This document shows positions 22,451 through 31,204 of a stretch of 64,000 bases of DNA, one piece after another; the stretch's first letter is position 1; every line of letters begins with the position of its first letter. A program made the position numbers and the translations under genes. The notes below the pieces were generated by a model, which had not been told where the DNA came from, searched no databases, and worked only from the letters and a program-made list of their open reading frames with translations. This DNA is from Ectocarpus siliculosus. Its lineage: Eukaryota > Sar > Phaeophyceae > Ectocarpales > Ectocarpaceae. The stretch is taken from contig FN649740.1 of assembly GCA_000310025.1 (NCBI GenBank), positions 2,404,831-2,468,830 on the forward strand, in the 5' to 3' direction.

Positions 22451-22600
22451 GTGAGAGAATCGAACAAGAGTTGAAAGTTTTCTTGTTCACGAAATAAGAA
22501 TCCTGCCGACGCGTACGCGTCCACGAAACTTCAGAACTAGCGGGATAACTTTCATGACGCCAATTACATACGCGGCATTCATGCTCAACTTCAGCCTCAC

Positions 22601-22672
22601 CGGATAGCTGGTTGTTCCACAGTTGGAGCTGCACCAGCGCTGTTAGCTTGCCCAGCTCCGGCGGGATAGGCC
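22601..22672 (-). pseudogene. Inverted LRR exon
   Basis: 72 nt on the minus strand with AG and GTGAGG. Codes PIPPELGKLTAL...LQLWNNQLSG. Open, but antisense to the ROCO gene. Confidence 0.85.
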
Positions 22673-22889
22673 CTGTAAGCAGACAAGCAAACTAGATTGA
22701 TCCTCATTATTTTATGTTCGATCTCCGTAGATCCATGGACGCGTACGTAATTGGCGTTCATAAAAGTTATCCCGCTAGTTCTGAAGTTTCGTGGACGCGT
22801 ACGCGTTGGCGTCTATTCACGCAGTACGCGGGATTCATGCAGGCAGAACTCGCAAGAAAACAGAACTCTCTTCGATCTTTTCAACTCAC

Positions 22890-22961
22890 CATCTAACTTG
22901 TTGCCGGAGAGGTAGAGGTACTGGAGGGCGCCAAGCTGTCCGAGCTGAGGCGGGATATGGC
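22890..22961 (-). pseudogene. Inverted LRR exon
   Basis: 72 nt, minus strand. Codes HIPPQLGQLGAL...LYLSGNKLDG; acceptor CTGCAG, donor GTGAGT. Related to LRR exon 6, including its upstream intron (CGTTCATCTGCAG). Confidence 0.85.
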
Positions 22962-23206
22962 CTGCAGATGAACGATTCAACGCAGAGCAGTTTGGCAGGG
23001 TACAGAAAAAGTTATCCCGAGAGTTCTGAAGTTTCGTGGACGCCAACGCGTGGGTGAGTACGAAATTTCGCAATTTCGGAACTCGCGGGACATCTTTTGC
23101 TACGAGTTGCGTTATGTAAGTGTTTCTAGAAGCCGGGGCATCGGCGAGGTTCATCAAGATCAACGCTAAAAACAATTTGAAACCATTGTCAAAATATAAA
23201 ATTTAC

Positions 23207-23278
23207 CTGTGAGCTGGTTGCTGCCGAGACTCAGCGTGTCCAACTCTCGGAGATCTCCCAGCTCCTTCAGGATCGCGC
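23207..23278 (-). pseudogene. Inverted LRR exon
   Basis: 72 nt, minus strand. Codes AILKELGDLREL...LSLGSNQLTG; donor GTAAAT. Confidence 0.8.
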
Positions 23279-23442
23279 CTGCAGCGAAAGTGCAAACAAG
23301 AATAGAGCGGAAGTGTAGCGGGAAATACAAAAAACAAATCCCCGCCTTCGAGAAGGACGTGTCCTGCTAACGCAGTACGCGGGATTCATGCGTGTTTAGA
23401 ACTCGAAGGAAAATAAAACGCATTTTGAATTGTTCAACTCAC

Positions 23443-23514
23443 CATCTAACTTGTTATCGTTGAGGTAGAGGTTGTGGAGGGCGCCAAGATTTCCTAGCTG
23501 CGGCGGGATATGGC
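23443..23514 (-). pseudogene. Inverted LRR exon
   Basis: 72 nt, minus strand. Codes HIPPQLGNLGAL...LYLNDNKLDG. Confidence 0.85.
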
Positions 23515-23635
23515 CTGTAGACGAGGGAGTCAACGCAGGGCAATTGGGCAGGGTAGACAAAAAGTTATCCCGCGAGTTCTGAAATTTCGTACCCGCCTAC
23601 CCCGCGGTGGGTCAACACGTGATTTGATGGATCTT

Positions 23636-23702
23636 TCCCGATCGATTTTGCATGAGCTTGGCGCCTCGACGATATTCAATCTCAGCTTCAACGAGTTGGA
23701 TG
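23636..23702 (+). pseudogene. Degenerate plus-strand LRR exon
   Basis: Codes ILHELG then ASTIFNLSFNELDG before a GTGAGT donor. It is about two codons short and has no clear acceptor or IPxxL start. Orientation is opposite to its two LRR neighbours. Confidence 0.65.
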
Positions 23703-23833
23703 GTGAGTCCAGGAGATGAAATCCATTTTATTTTCTATTATGTTGAACAAGGTACATGGATCTCGCCGATGTAGTTGGCGTCCACACATATTTTTATTCA
23801 TAGGGCCAGTTCGCACATATAACAATTTCGTAC

Positions 23834-23905
23834 CTGTAAGCTTGTTGTCGTAGAGGGCGAGAACCCGCAGTTCGCTTAGATCCCCCAGCTCCGGCGGAAT
23901 GTGAC
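23834..23905 (-). pseudogene. Inverted LRR exon
   Basis: 72 nt, minus strand. Codes HIPPELGDLSEL...LALYDNKLTG; donor GTACGA. Confidence 0.85.
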
Positions 23906-24070
23906 CTGCAAGCGCCAATACGGAGTTTGGGTCACGGGACAAAAAATGTTTTCCCCCGGCTTCTAGAACACTGCAGAGACTTGAGTGGGTGGGACAAGAT
24001 CTACGGAGATCGCAAAACAGTTTTTTTCCGAACTCCTACAAAATGTCTTGCTTTGATGCCACATCTACAG

Positions 24071-24102
24071 GACACATCCCACCACAGCTAGGAGATCTAA
24101 GC
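24071..24102 (+). pseudogene. Half LRR exon (5' half)
   Basis: After the acceptor CTACAG it codes HIPPQLGDLS and then breaks into unrelated intron-like sequence (CACACGGGATTCATCC). A rearrangement breakpoint lies inside the exon. Confidence 0.7.
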
Positions 24103-24181
24103 GCACACACGGGATTCATCCAAGAAATTTGGGCGGGGAGAAACAAGAGGTTATGTTGACCTAACCTAAAAATTGACTGAC

Positions 24182-24206
24182 CGCTTAGCTGGTTGTTCCC
24201 CATGGA
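24182..24206 (-). pseudogene. Half LRR exon (3' half, inverted)
   Basis: The minus strand ends in GNNQLSG followed by GTCAGT. The first half of the repeat is missing; a second breakpoint inside an exon. Confidence 0.55.
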
Positions 24207-24209
24207 GAT

Positions 24210-24697
24210 TGCAGGCAGGACGCATGCTCTAGAAGCGGCAAGACTATGTCGTTGGGGAGAGCAACAAAATTCCGCCCCCACCCCTTGTATGTTCAGTGTC
24301 GAGCAGCACAAAGCTCCTTCAGCTCCATCAATGAAGTCTGCCAGCCCCGCACAATCCAAGAAAAAGACTTCTTGAGAATATCGTGAATATCGTGCGAAAC
24401 ACTTGTAGAACATCGGTCGTGGTAAGGGCGGGGCATATGTTCGTGGAAGTCGAAACGCCATAAATTGGCGTCCAAACACGATACAACGCATCACTGTTTT
24501 TGAGAATGGACTTCCCGTGGTGACGCATGTGGACATGAGCCATTCGTGAAGAAGGATGTGGCCTCAACTTGTTGTTGGCGTTGGGCGGACGATCTTGATA
24601 CTACAGCGTGTTGTGTTTGGATAAATACCTGCAATGTCCCGAGTCCGATGTGCTTGGCATTGACGTGCGGTTACACGGTTGTCTGTCTTTCCGCCAG
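24210..24697. other. Intron between LRR array and Roc domain
   Basis: No exon recognised. It ends with the acceptor CGCCAG that opens the Roc exon at 24,698. Confidence 0.5.
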
Positions 24698-24929
24698 GTC
24701 TCGGCGAAACCGAGGATGCATTGCGACTGGTGGAGAGGCTCGGAGACAATCTGCTTCTGCAAAACAATCCGTGGATCATGCCGCCCGAGGGTGTGGTGGA
24801 GGCGGGATTGACTGCCGTCAAGAGATACCTCGTGGACGTTCAAGAGACCAAGAAGGCCGGGGCTGATGTCACGTCCCTCCAGCTTCTCAAGGTGGTCTTG
24901 GTTGGCTCGGCTTCGGCTGGAAAGACTAG
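24698..24929 (+). CDS. ROCO exon: LRR-Roc linker and P-loop
   Basis: Phase 1 in, phase 2 out. Codes a helical linker (EDALRLVERLGDNLLLQNNP, then LTAVKRYLVDVQET) and the start of Roc with the Walker A motif GSASAGKT. The exon ends with AG, which pairs with T of the next exon to give the Ser after GKT. Confidence 0.9.
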
Positions 24930-25236
24930 GTGGGTTTTCTGTGGCAAACAGCGGCATTTGTGCACATTCCGTCATCCCACAGACGGATCATTGAACAACT
25001 CTACCTAATGTTTGTAAGTAGAGTAGCCAGGCACGGCTTGCTCAGACGAATCGCGCTGCGCTGTGACTTGGCGAATTCAGTCGAGGCCGGTTGACGGTGA
25101 CAGGGCGCTTGCCACGACATCCGCGGATCGAGGCCCTGGATAGTGCTGTTGCTTCTGTGGATTACTTCGCACTTCGGCAGAGGTTGAACCCTATCTGTTT
25201 CACCACTCCTCGTGTCGCCATGTTGAACGATGGCAG

Positions 25237-25474
25237 TTTGATGCAGAGCATCATCGCGGGCCGTGGCTCCCCGACGAAGGGGACGCCAGCGCAGGCGAGT
25301 ACCGTGGGGATGGAGCTGCGTCCTCATCAGCTCCAGGACACAAAAGTTGAGTTCTTCGACTGCGCTGGACAGGTCGACTACGCCGGAATGCACCAGACAT
25401 TTCTCACACGACGGGCTCTGTACCTGCTGGTGGTGGATATCACGAAGTACCACGGTGTGGACGACCTTGACAAG
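25237..25474 (+). CDS. ROCO exon: Roc GTPase G2-G3 region
   Basis: Begins SLMQSIIAGRGS directly after GKT, contains TPAQASTVGMEL (switch I region), and FFDCAGQVDYAGMHQTFL with the DxxGQ G3 motif, then YLLVVDITKY. The acceptor GGCAG at 25,232-25,236 is chosen because it gives exact continuity of the GTPase fold. Ends in phase 0 before GTGCGC. Confidence 0.9.
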
Positions 25475-25861
25475 GTGCGCGTGCCTCAGGCTGACGTGAT
25501 TGTATTCCGGTAACTTGCAGTACTCGTATTTTTACTTGGATGGCGTTGTATGGGTGTGTTGCAAGCCTTGTAGATTCGAGCATGCAAGCATATTCAGGGG
25601 CCATTCGTGGTTACAGGGTCGAAGGACCCCACGGTACACACACAACGCTTGGTAAAAACGACACCACCTTGTACCGGGTCCCGACCCTTGAAGAAGGCCC
25701 AAGCCATTGCATTGATTTTATCTCAATGCTCTCGCTCTCCTCACCAATTCAAACCCACCCTCGGCTTTGTCGCGTTATCTATCAAGCGCCAACATCTCAG
25801 GACCGTTTTCAACCCAATTCAAAACTCGTCAACTGTTCGTCGCTGACGTTGCTACGTGCAG

Positions 25862-26451
25862 GCCATCCACGACGACATCATGCGGTGGCTGTACTACCTG
25901 TACCGTCGGGCGCCAGGGTCCACTGTGGTCCTGGTTGCGAACAAGTGCGACGGCTCGATTGACAAATTCGCAGAGACCACCGAGAAGGTCCAACGACGTG
26001 TACGCGAGCTGGTGGCCGTATGGCACGAGGCCCGCGGTCTTCGTGGCCGGAGTAAAGGTCATGTGACGGACTTGACTCTTCTTCCAGGCATGAGCCGCGT
26101 AAGCTGCCAGGAGGAGGGCTCCCCGGAGGCTTCGGGTCTCCCCGCGCTGATTGCTCTGATCTCACGCCAGGCTGCGACGGCTATCCACGTGCCGCCCGCC
26201 TGGGACCTTGCCCTCGAAGTGATTGGCGCCCTGAGGGCTAGCTGCAATCCGATTGCGGCTGCCCGGGACAAGCTCGGTTTGCCCAACCCGCTCCCAGCCG
26301 ACGGCGTGGCGGATGTGCACGCCTTCGCTTTCATCTCGAAGGACGAGCTTTCGCGCAAGTGGAGAAGCGTCGTGGACAACCTCCGAGGTGATGTACCGGC
26401 GGCGACGATTTCCAACTGGCAAAGCGCTCTGGAGGGTGCGCTGTGGATCAG
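25862..26451 (+). CDS. ROCO exon: end of Roc and start of COR
   Basis: Codes DDIMRWLYYLYRRAPGSTVV then LVANKCDGS with the NKxD G4 motif, a long helix, and GLPALIALISRQAAT. The COR segment then begins (AFISKDELSRKWRSVVDNL). Ends in phase 2 (AG before GTGTGT). Confidence 0.9.
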
Positions 26452-26675
26452 GTGTGTTTTGCTTTGATCAGATTTGAATTTTGTGTTTGTGTCCGACTGT
26501 CGACTGGTTTTCACCCTGTATATCTGACTTTGCGGCAGTGCTTCGTGTACAAGAAACGTGCCTGCATTTTATTTTATACCGCGGTTCATGGCAACACCAC
26601 TTTTTACAACTTTAATAATACTGGAGACCATGTAGCTCACACAAGCCCCGCCCGCTCCGCCAACGTTCACGTCAG

Positions 26676-27523
26676 TGATTTTGCCGGCCACACGCTCCGT
26701 GTTGATGGTGGCGACGGTATCTTCCTGGACGTGTTGTGGCTCTCGAAGTGCTTGAGTCCTATCCTCAGCCACAAGCTCAAGAATCAACCCTTCGAAAACC
26801 GTTGGCTCTGGATGAGAGACGACCTAGCCGGCGACGGGATTCTACGGCGGGAGTTTGCCTTGCATATCTGGAGCGAAAGTGTCGGTAACGTAGTGATGGA
26901 GTCGGAGGAGGTCGCGGAGGCTCTTTTTAGCGTCCTTATTAAGTTGGGTGTGGCTCTTCCCATGGGGCGTAGAACGCTTTTAGCCCACTCCGATCGCAGT
27001 ACGCCCACAGCCCCCAGTGACGTCAGCGGCTCGAATGACATGCTTGTGATCATGCGACTATCAGAGACGTGCTACGGGCACCAGCGAACGCTGTTCGACG
27101 GCCTTGCCTCTAAGATGCCGCGTGACCGGGTGACGCTCAAGTGGGAATTCGACAAAGCGGGACCTCCGTATGTATGGGTTAATAGAGCGGTTGATAGCAT
27201 CTTGCCATGTCCTTGGCAAGGTGGAGGCGGGAGCGTGTTGGCGATACGGCGCCGTGTTCAAGAGTCATGACATGAAGTTTGTTGAAGGCAACGTTCGGTT
27301 GTACACGGTCGCTCTCAGCATGACGAGCTACAACGAATCGGAGCGGGTGTTCACGGCGAGGGTGTTCGGGCCACTTGATAATAAGAGGGTGTGGGTGGCT
27401 ATCCGCTACGTGGCGTCGGCAATGATCAACTTGTCCAAGGAGTGGCCTGGAGTGCTGTGGACGGGATGGCTAGATTGTGAGAAGCATCCCTTGCAGCACC
27501 TTTACCTGGCGTCATCGGTTGAG
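26676..27523 (+). pseudogene. ROCO exon: COR domain with 4-nt duplication
   Basis: Codes HTLRVDGGDGIFLDVLWLSK, LKNQPFENRWLWMRDD and WSESVGNVVMESEEVAEALF, typical of COR (C-terminal of Roc), which mediates ROCO dimerisation. After EFDKAGPP the frame is lost: TATG is repeated at 27,169-27,172 and 27,173-27,176. With one copy the sequence would read straight into YGLIERLIASCHVLGKV in the next frame. In the present frame translation ends at a TGA about 95 nt later, removing the C-terminus. Confidence 0.85.
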
Positions 27524-27645
27524 GTACGAGTATGCAGTACGATGCCTCTGTGTGTTGCTTCCTTCGCCTTTTCGCCTTCAAATAGCGGTCGAAAGTCCTG
27601 TGATTTCGAAACTCCGTGACCCTGCTGTCTGCCACCCGACCGCAG

Positions 27646-27775
27646 GCAAGGGTCGGTGACCCCCTTCTTCCCGCAGCAGCTCCGGATGCTCGAAGGTGCG
27701 ACTGCCTGTTGGAACCGGGTGGGGTGCTCAGGCTGGCTGTCGAGAATCTTGGCCCCGTGATTGATACCGGAAAAG
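27646..27775 (+). CDS. ROCO post-COR exon
   Basis: Phase 0 acceptor CGCAG. Codes ARVGDPLLPAAAP then CLLEPGGVLRLAVENLGPVI, ending phase 1 before GTGGGG. No domain recognised; it continues the frame found after the COR lesion. Confidence 0.65.
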
Positions 27776-27989
27776 GTGGGGACAATCTTGGTGGGGTCGT
27801 CTGTTTCTTACTTTATCTGCAAGGGTATGGAAATTTCCACTCCCTGTCGCGATGCGTTTCTACCAAAAAACATGTAGGCTACGTGGAAAATGGGGCCGTC
27901 AAATGTAGTCACCAATCATCAATTTCCCCTGACATTGTCGCGTCTCCCTGCTGGCTCTTGTACATGGTATTGACGATAGAGTTGGGTTG

Positions 27990-28388
27990 GGCACTAGAAT
28001 ACCGAGGTTACCGCACACTTTTGCTGATTGGTGGACGCTCCCCTCTCGTTTGTCCTCGATAAATCCGTTCGAAGGCCTATCAGATGAGGACACGGAGGAC
28101 CCTGTTGCATGCAACTGTGTGCGCGAGGCATTCGGTCGCTGGCAACCGCACGCTTGGCGAACTGCCAAATGGCTTTTTGGGCTTGCCGTGGTGCTCTTCA
28201 CCACAGCTGTCGTCGCAGGCATCGTGGACGACGAGGACGCCCTCTGGAAGAGTTCGTTGGGGGTCTGTTGTCTCTTGATTTTGTTAGCCGTGGTAGCTTC
28301 GGTGTTCGCGTACTGCGGGGATCGTGAACAGGGACAGAGTGGGGGGCAACATGGAACGCCCGAGGACGTCGTTGCGGCCTTTGCATGA
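27990..28388 (+). CDS. ROCO C-terminal exon with two membrane helices
   Basis: Codes FADWWTLPSRLSSINPFE, an acidic stretch, then the hydrophobic segments WLFGLAVVLFTTAVVAGIV and LGVCCLLILLAVVASVFAYC about 14 residues apart, and a polar tail to the stop. Two adjacent helices suggest a membrane hairpin. The exact acceptor could not be fixed because no AG gives the expected phase. Confidence 0.65.
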   Translation, partial: GTRIPRLPHTFADWWTLPSRLSSINPFEGLSDEDTEDPVACNCVREAFGRWQPHAWRTAKWLFGLAVVLFTTAVVAGIVDDEDALWKSSLGVCCLLILLAVVASVFAYCGDREQGQSGGQHGTPEDVVAAFA

Positions 28389-28757
28389 CATGAAAAAGCC
28401 CTCCGAGAACATAGTTCAGAGCTCAGCAAACCTGGTGAAACGGGTGTAGTATCGGACGAATCTTTGGCATGTTCGGAGGCATGCGAAGGCATGAGTGTGT
28501 AAGGTTGAGTGCGGAGTAGCACATTCGGAGGGAAGGGTATTGCCGTGCATGCCTTGTCCGCCTTGGGAAGAGATTGGGCTTTTGGGGTTGGTAGCCTTGC
28601 TGCGCCCGACGGGGTTGTCTTTTTTTGTGTGTCCTGCGGTAGATGGGAGTGTGTATGACGGTAGGCTTGATGATGTGAGTTTGTAACATATGGCATTGGC
28701 GTCCAAGCAAGCACGGGGGTGTGAAACTAGTATGTGTGGGTAGTATTGTCCTGTGGG
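28389..28757. other. Region downstream of the ROCO gene
   Basis: No gene recognised. Likely holds the ROCO 3' untranslated region. Confidence 0.35.
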
Positions 28758-30098
28758 TCACCCTGAAAAATATGCCACTCTAGAAATTATTGTCTGCATG
28801 ACGATCATGGTACATTCGATTCCACGTGAGCGAGGGTTTATCAACTTCCAGAAATATGTTAATTCCTCAGCATATAACAAACGTGATTCTAGTGTTGATT
28901 TGCGCATGCGTTCGGCGAAAAAGTAGCGCGTTGCGATGACGCCCTCCATCAAGGCATCCGCCCCCCCCGTCCTGTCTCGTGCCCTTGAGACGGCGGGGCC
29001 GCGTTTGAAGCGACTCAAGCATCATACAGCATTTTGCGCGTAAAAGTTGTCATCCACCAGCAACGGCTACGATTCAGCGCTGCCAGTGGACGTGAGATGG
29101 AACCATGAAACCCCCCAAGGCCAGGGTTCGAGTAACCTTATTTCGTATCATCTCCACGGGGGGGGGGGGCGTCAGGACGCGGCTCCGTCGCTGGATACGT
29201 GTGCAGCGAGTCAAGCTAAATCGTGAACATGTTGTGAATTATAAACAAAAAACTCTCCCGGCCCGACAACTGCCACGAGGCCTTTTGTTCAATCAGCCCT
29301 GTCACGCCTCCTCTTTGGACTACTCGAGACCGACGCAAACCTCATCGCCAGCAAAGACTTGATAAGTTTCCTCTCGTCGTGGTCATGCCCGATATACCTG
29401 TCAACGGCCCTACAGTGCCTCTCCAACCAATTCGCCGAATACATCTCGTTGTGCAAGATTTTTTTGGGTATCGTGTCGACGAGAGAGTACACCCTCCATT
29501 TCTCCCCCCCCTCTCTCCTGACCTTGTGAGTACCCCCAAACGCTCTTCACGTAGTACTTAAACTCTTCCAGTGAATCCTCGGCTCTCGACATCCGCACAA
29601 GCTTGGCAGTTCGTATCGAAGTGATGGTCTGGTCGAGCATCGCCTTCGTTTCGACAGGCATGCTCTTCAGGTCCAGTCTCTCCCCGGCAATACCCATATT
29701 TTTGAAGCCCATCTTCTCCAGCGTCTCGAGGATGTCTGTCGCGATGGTGTAGTTGGGCCTAAATTCGTCGAGTGACTCTCGCATCAGCTAAAGGGTTGTG
29801 TCGATCATTTTCCTCACGATGGGCGGAAACGCCGTGAAACGTGCGTCGCCCCCCTGAACTTGTTGAAATCCTCGACGTCAGTGGCGTCAATCTTGTCCCG
29901 GTAAAAGCGCTGCACGAGCTCACAATGAACTAATAATCGTCGATCTTCAACGGGTGGCGTAGCCGGGGGCGCACCAGACACGCGCCTCTGGAATATCTTG
30001 GCCAAACGTTTCACGTCCGGTCGTGGAGGTTTATGTTCCCCGTAATCTAGCGAAAAAATGCCCGGCTTCAGTCCCGGGAAGTCGGTCGGTTTTACCAA
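28758..30098 (-). pseudogene. Decayed gene of unknown function
   Basis: Minus-strand fragments line up as one protein only across frame changes. 30,098-29,850 codes DYGEHKPPRPDVKRLAKIFQ and VEDFNKFRG; the reading continues one frame over (GGDARFTAFPPIVRKMID) with a stop near 29,790; 29,784-29,530 codes ATDILETLEKMGFKN and DSLEEFKYYVKSVWG; then a shift near a G-rich run at about 29,505 leads to SLVDTIPKKILHNEMYSANW, ending at 29,289. An ORF at 29,018-28,758 (STLESRLLYAEELTYFWKL) may be a further piece. I do not recognise the family. Confidence 0.5.
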
Positions 30099-30359
30099 AA
30101 CGGCCGACGAAGTAAATGCTCTGGAAGAACGGTGTTTGTTCTAGAAGTTGAGGCCAGCGAGGATTAGCCCTCCGCCACCACTTTCGCTTCTCTGTCCTCA
30201 GGAGGCCTTCCGGGAAGATACGCGCCCACTGCTCTTTGCCGTTGCTCTACCCGCGGGAGTAGCGCTGGCGTATGTCGTCTGTTATGCGTCGCACGGTCCA
30301 CTACGTGGACGGATACAATGGTGAGGGGCATGGTTGTGCGTGGACTATGTCGGGAACCA

Positions 30360-30742
30360 AATGAAGGTCGAATACTTGCGGGCTGTGTCTTGACCCAGAC
30401 TGTGAACATGCTGAACTTAGCAAGACTTTCTCGGATGGTATTTGGTATGTCGAGCTTGGTACGACAACAAGGTTTGCCGATGTGAAGGGTCGTACGTCAA
30501 CGAATAGGCCGGGGCACAAAACAAGACGAAATGTTGTAGCGTTCGTAAACAAATGTGCTGTGGTCCACCTCGGAGACGTCACCCCTCACGAAATGGAGAA
30601 CGCTCCCGCATTTCTCGTGTTCGATAGAATGCATATCCACCGCGTCATAGATGAGTTGCATGGAAGTAACTCAATCTACGCCGACCGGTACGATCCAGCC
30701 ATTGTCTTCGCTCAGTTAGTGCCACAACGCATTTTTGAATGA
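30360..30742 (+). CDS. Unrecognised ORF fragment
   Basis: One open frame runs from about 30,365 to 30,742 with CGLCLDPDCEHAELSKTFSD, YVELGTTTRFADVKGR, NVVAFVNKCAVVHLGDVTP and AFLVFDRMHIHRVIDELHG. It may be part of a larger broken gene. A conventional ATG is only found at 30,482. Confidence 0.3.
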
Positions 30743-30784
30743 ACGTCAAATCGATTGTTTTGTTCTTGAGCGCCTCCTCGCCAA

Positions 30785-30833
30785 CGCAGCTTATTGAAGG
30801 TTCCTATTTCCGTGGGCATTGGCCCTGTGAGAA
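30785..30833 (-). pseudogene. Truncated inverted LRR exon
   Basis: After the acceptor TCACAG (minus strand) it codes PMPTEIGTFNKLR and then departs from the LRR pattern. Only the first half of a 72-nt module is present. Confidence 0.55.
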
Positions 30834-31132
30834 ATGGTTCAGCGACAGGCAGAAATCGGAGCCATCGTGACTTCAGCGTGCTTTTTGGGGGAACACTCCC
30901 GACCCGTCTCTCTACGTGCACATATGTATGCGCGGTGTCTCTTTATCTTCCGTCGTTAAAAGAGGTCTTGGTGCGCACTACGCATCTCATTCACATCGAA
31001 CGAGAAACACGCCTGTAGAACCTGGAAAAACCCACAATGTCTGTGCCCGCGACTTTGGGAACCGCCGCTTCTACAACAAGCTGCATACAAGTTTTGACGC
31101 CGATCGTGAACCTTTGCGAATTATACGCACAG

Positions 31133-31204
31133 GATGCGTGCCAGCACACCTCTTGAAGCTCGTCTACCTGCGATCGGTGGACCTCCGCGACAACAAGCTC
31201 AGTG
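31133..31204 (+). CDS. LRR exon of the ZU5 gene
   Basis: 72 nt, phase 1/1, acceptor CGCACAG, donor GTGAGG. Codes CVPAHLLKLVYL...VDLRDNKLSG. Confidence 0.8.

Larger units (their letters stand above)
11960..28388 (+). pseudogene. LRR-ROCO GTPase gene, disrupted
   Basis: ROCO proteins join LRRs to a Ras-like Roc GTPase and a COR dimerisation domain; in Ectocarpus they form a family proposed as pathogen receptors. Order here: N-terminal cap exon (11,960), 72-nt LRR exons (19,497-22,450 on plus, others inverted), Roc in three exons (24,698-24,929; 25,237-25,474; 25,862-26,451), COR (26,676-27,523), a linker exon (27,646-27,775) and a C-terminal exon ending at 28,388 with two hydrophobic helices. 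Splice phases join cleanly across the Roc and COR exons, including AG|T completing the Ser after GKT. Lesions: exon 1 is split by a TRIM element carrying a MULE; the LRR exon at 21,600 has one extra nucleotide; COR has a TATG duplication at 27,169-27,176 that shifts frame. A functional isoform could exist if exons are skipped, but the COR lesion argues against it. Confidence 0.85.

Noticed and set aside
22344-23175. Separate minus-strand LRR receptor gene
   Set aside because: Inverted LRR exons have no cap exon, Roc domain or other partner on that strand; inversion within the array explains them better, though an antisense transcript is not excluded.
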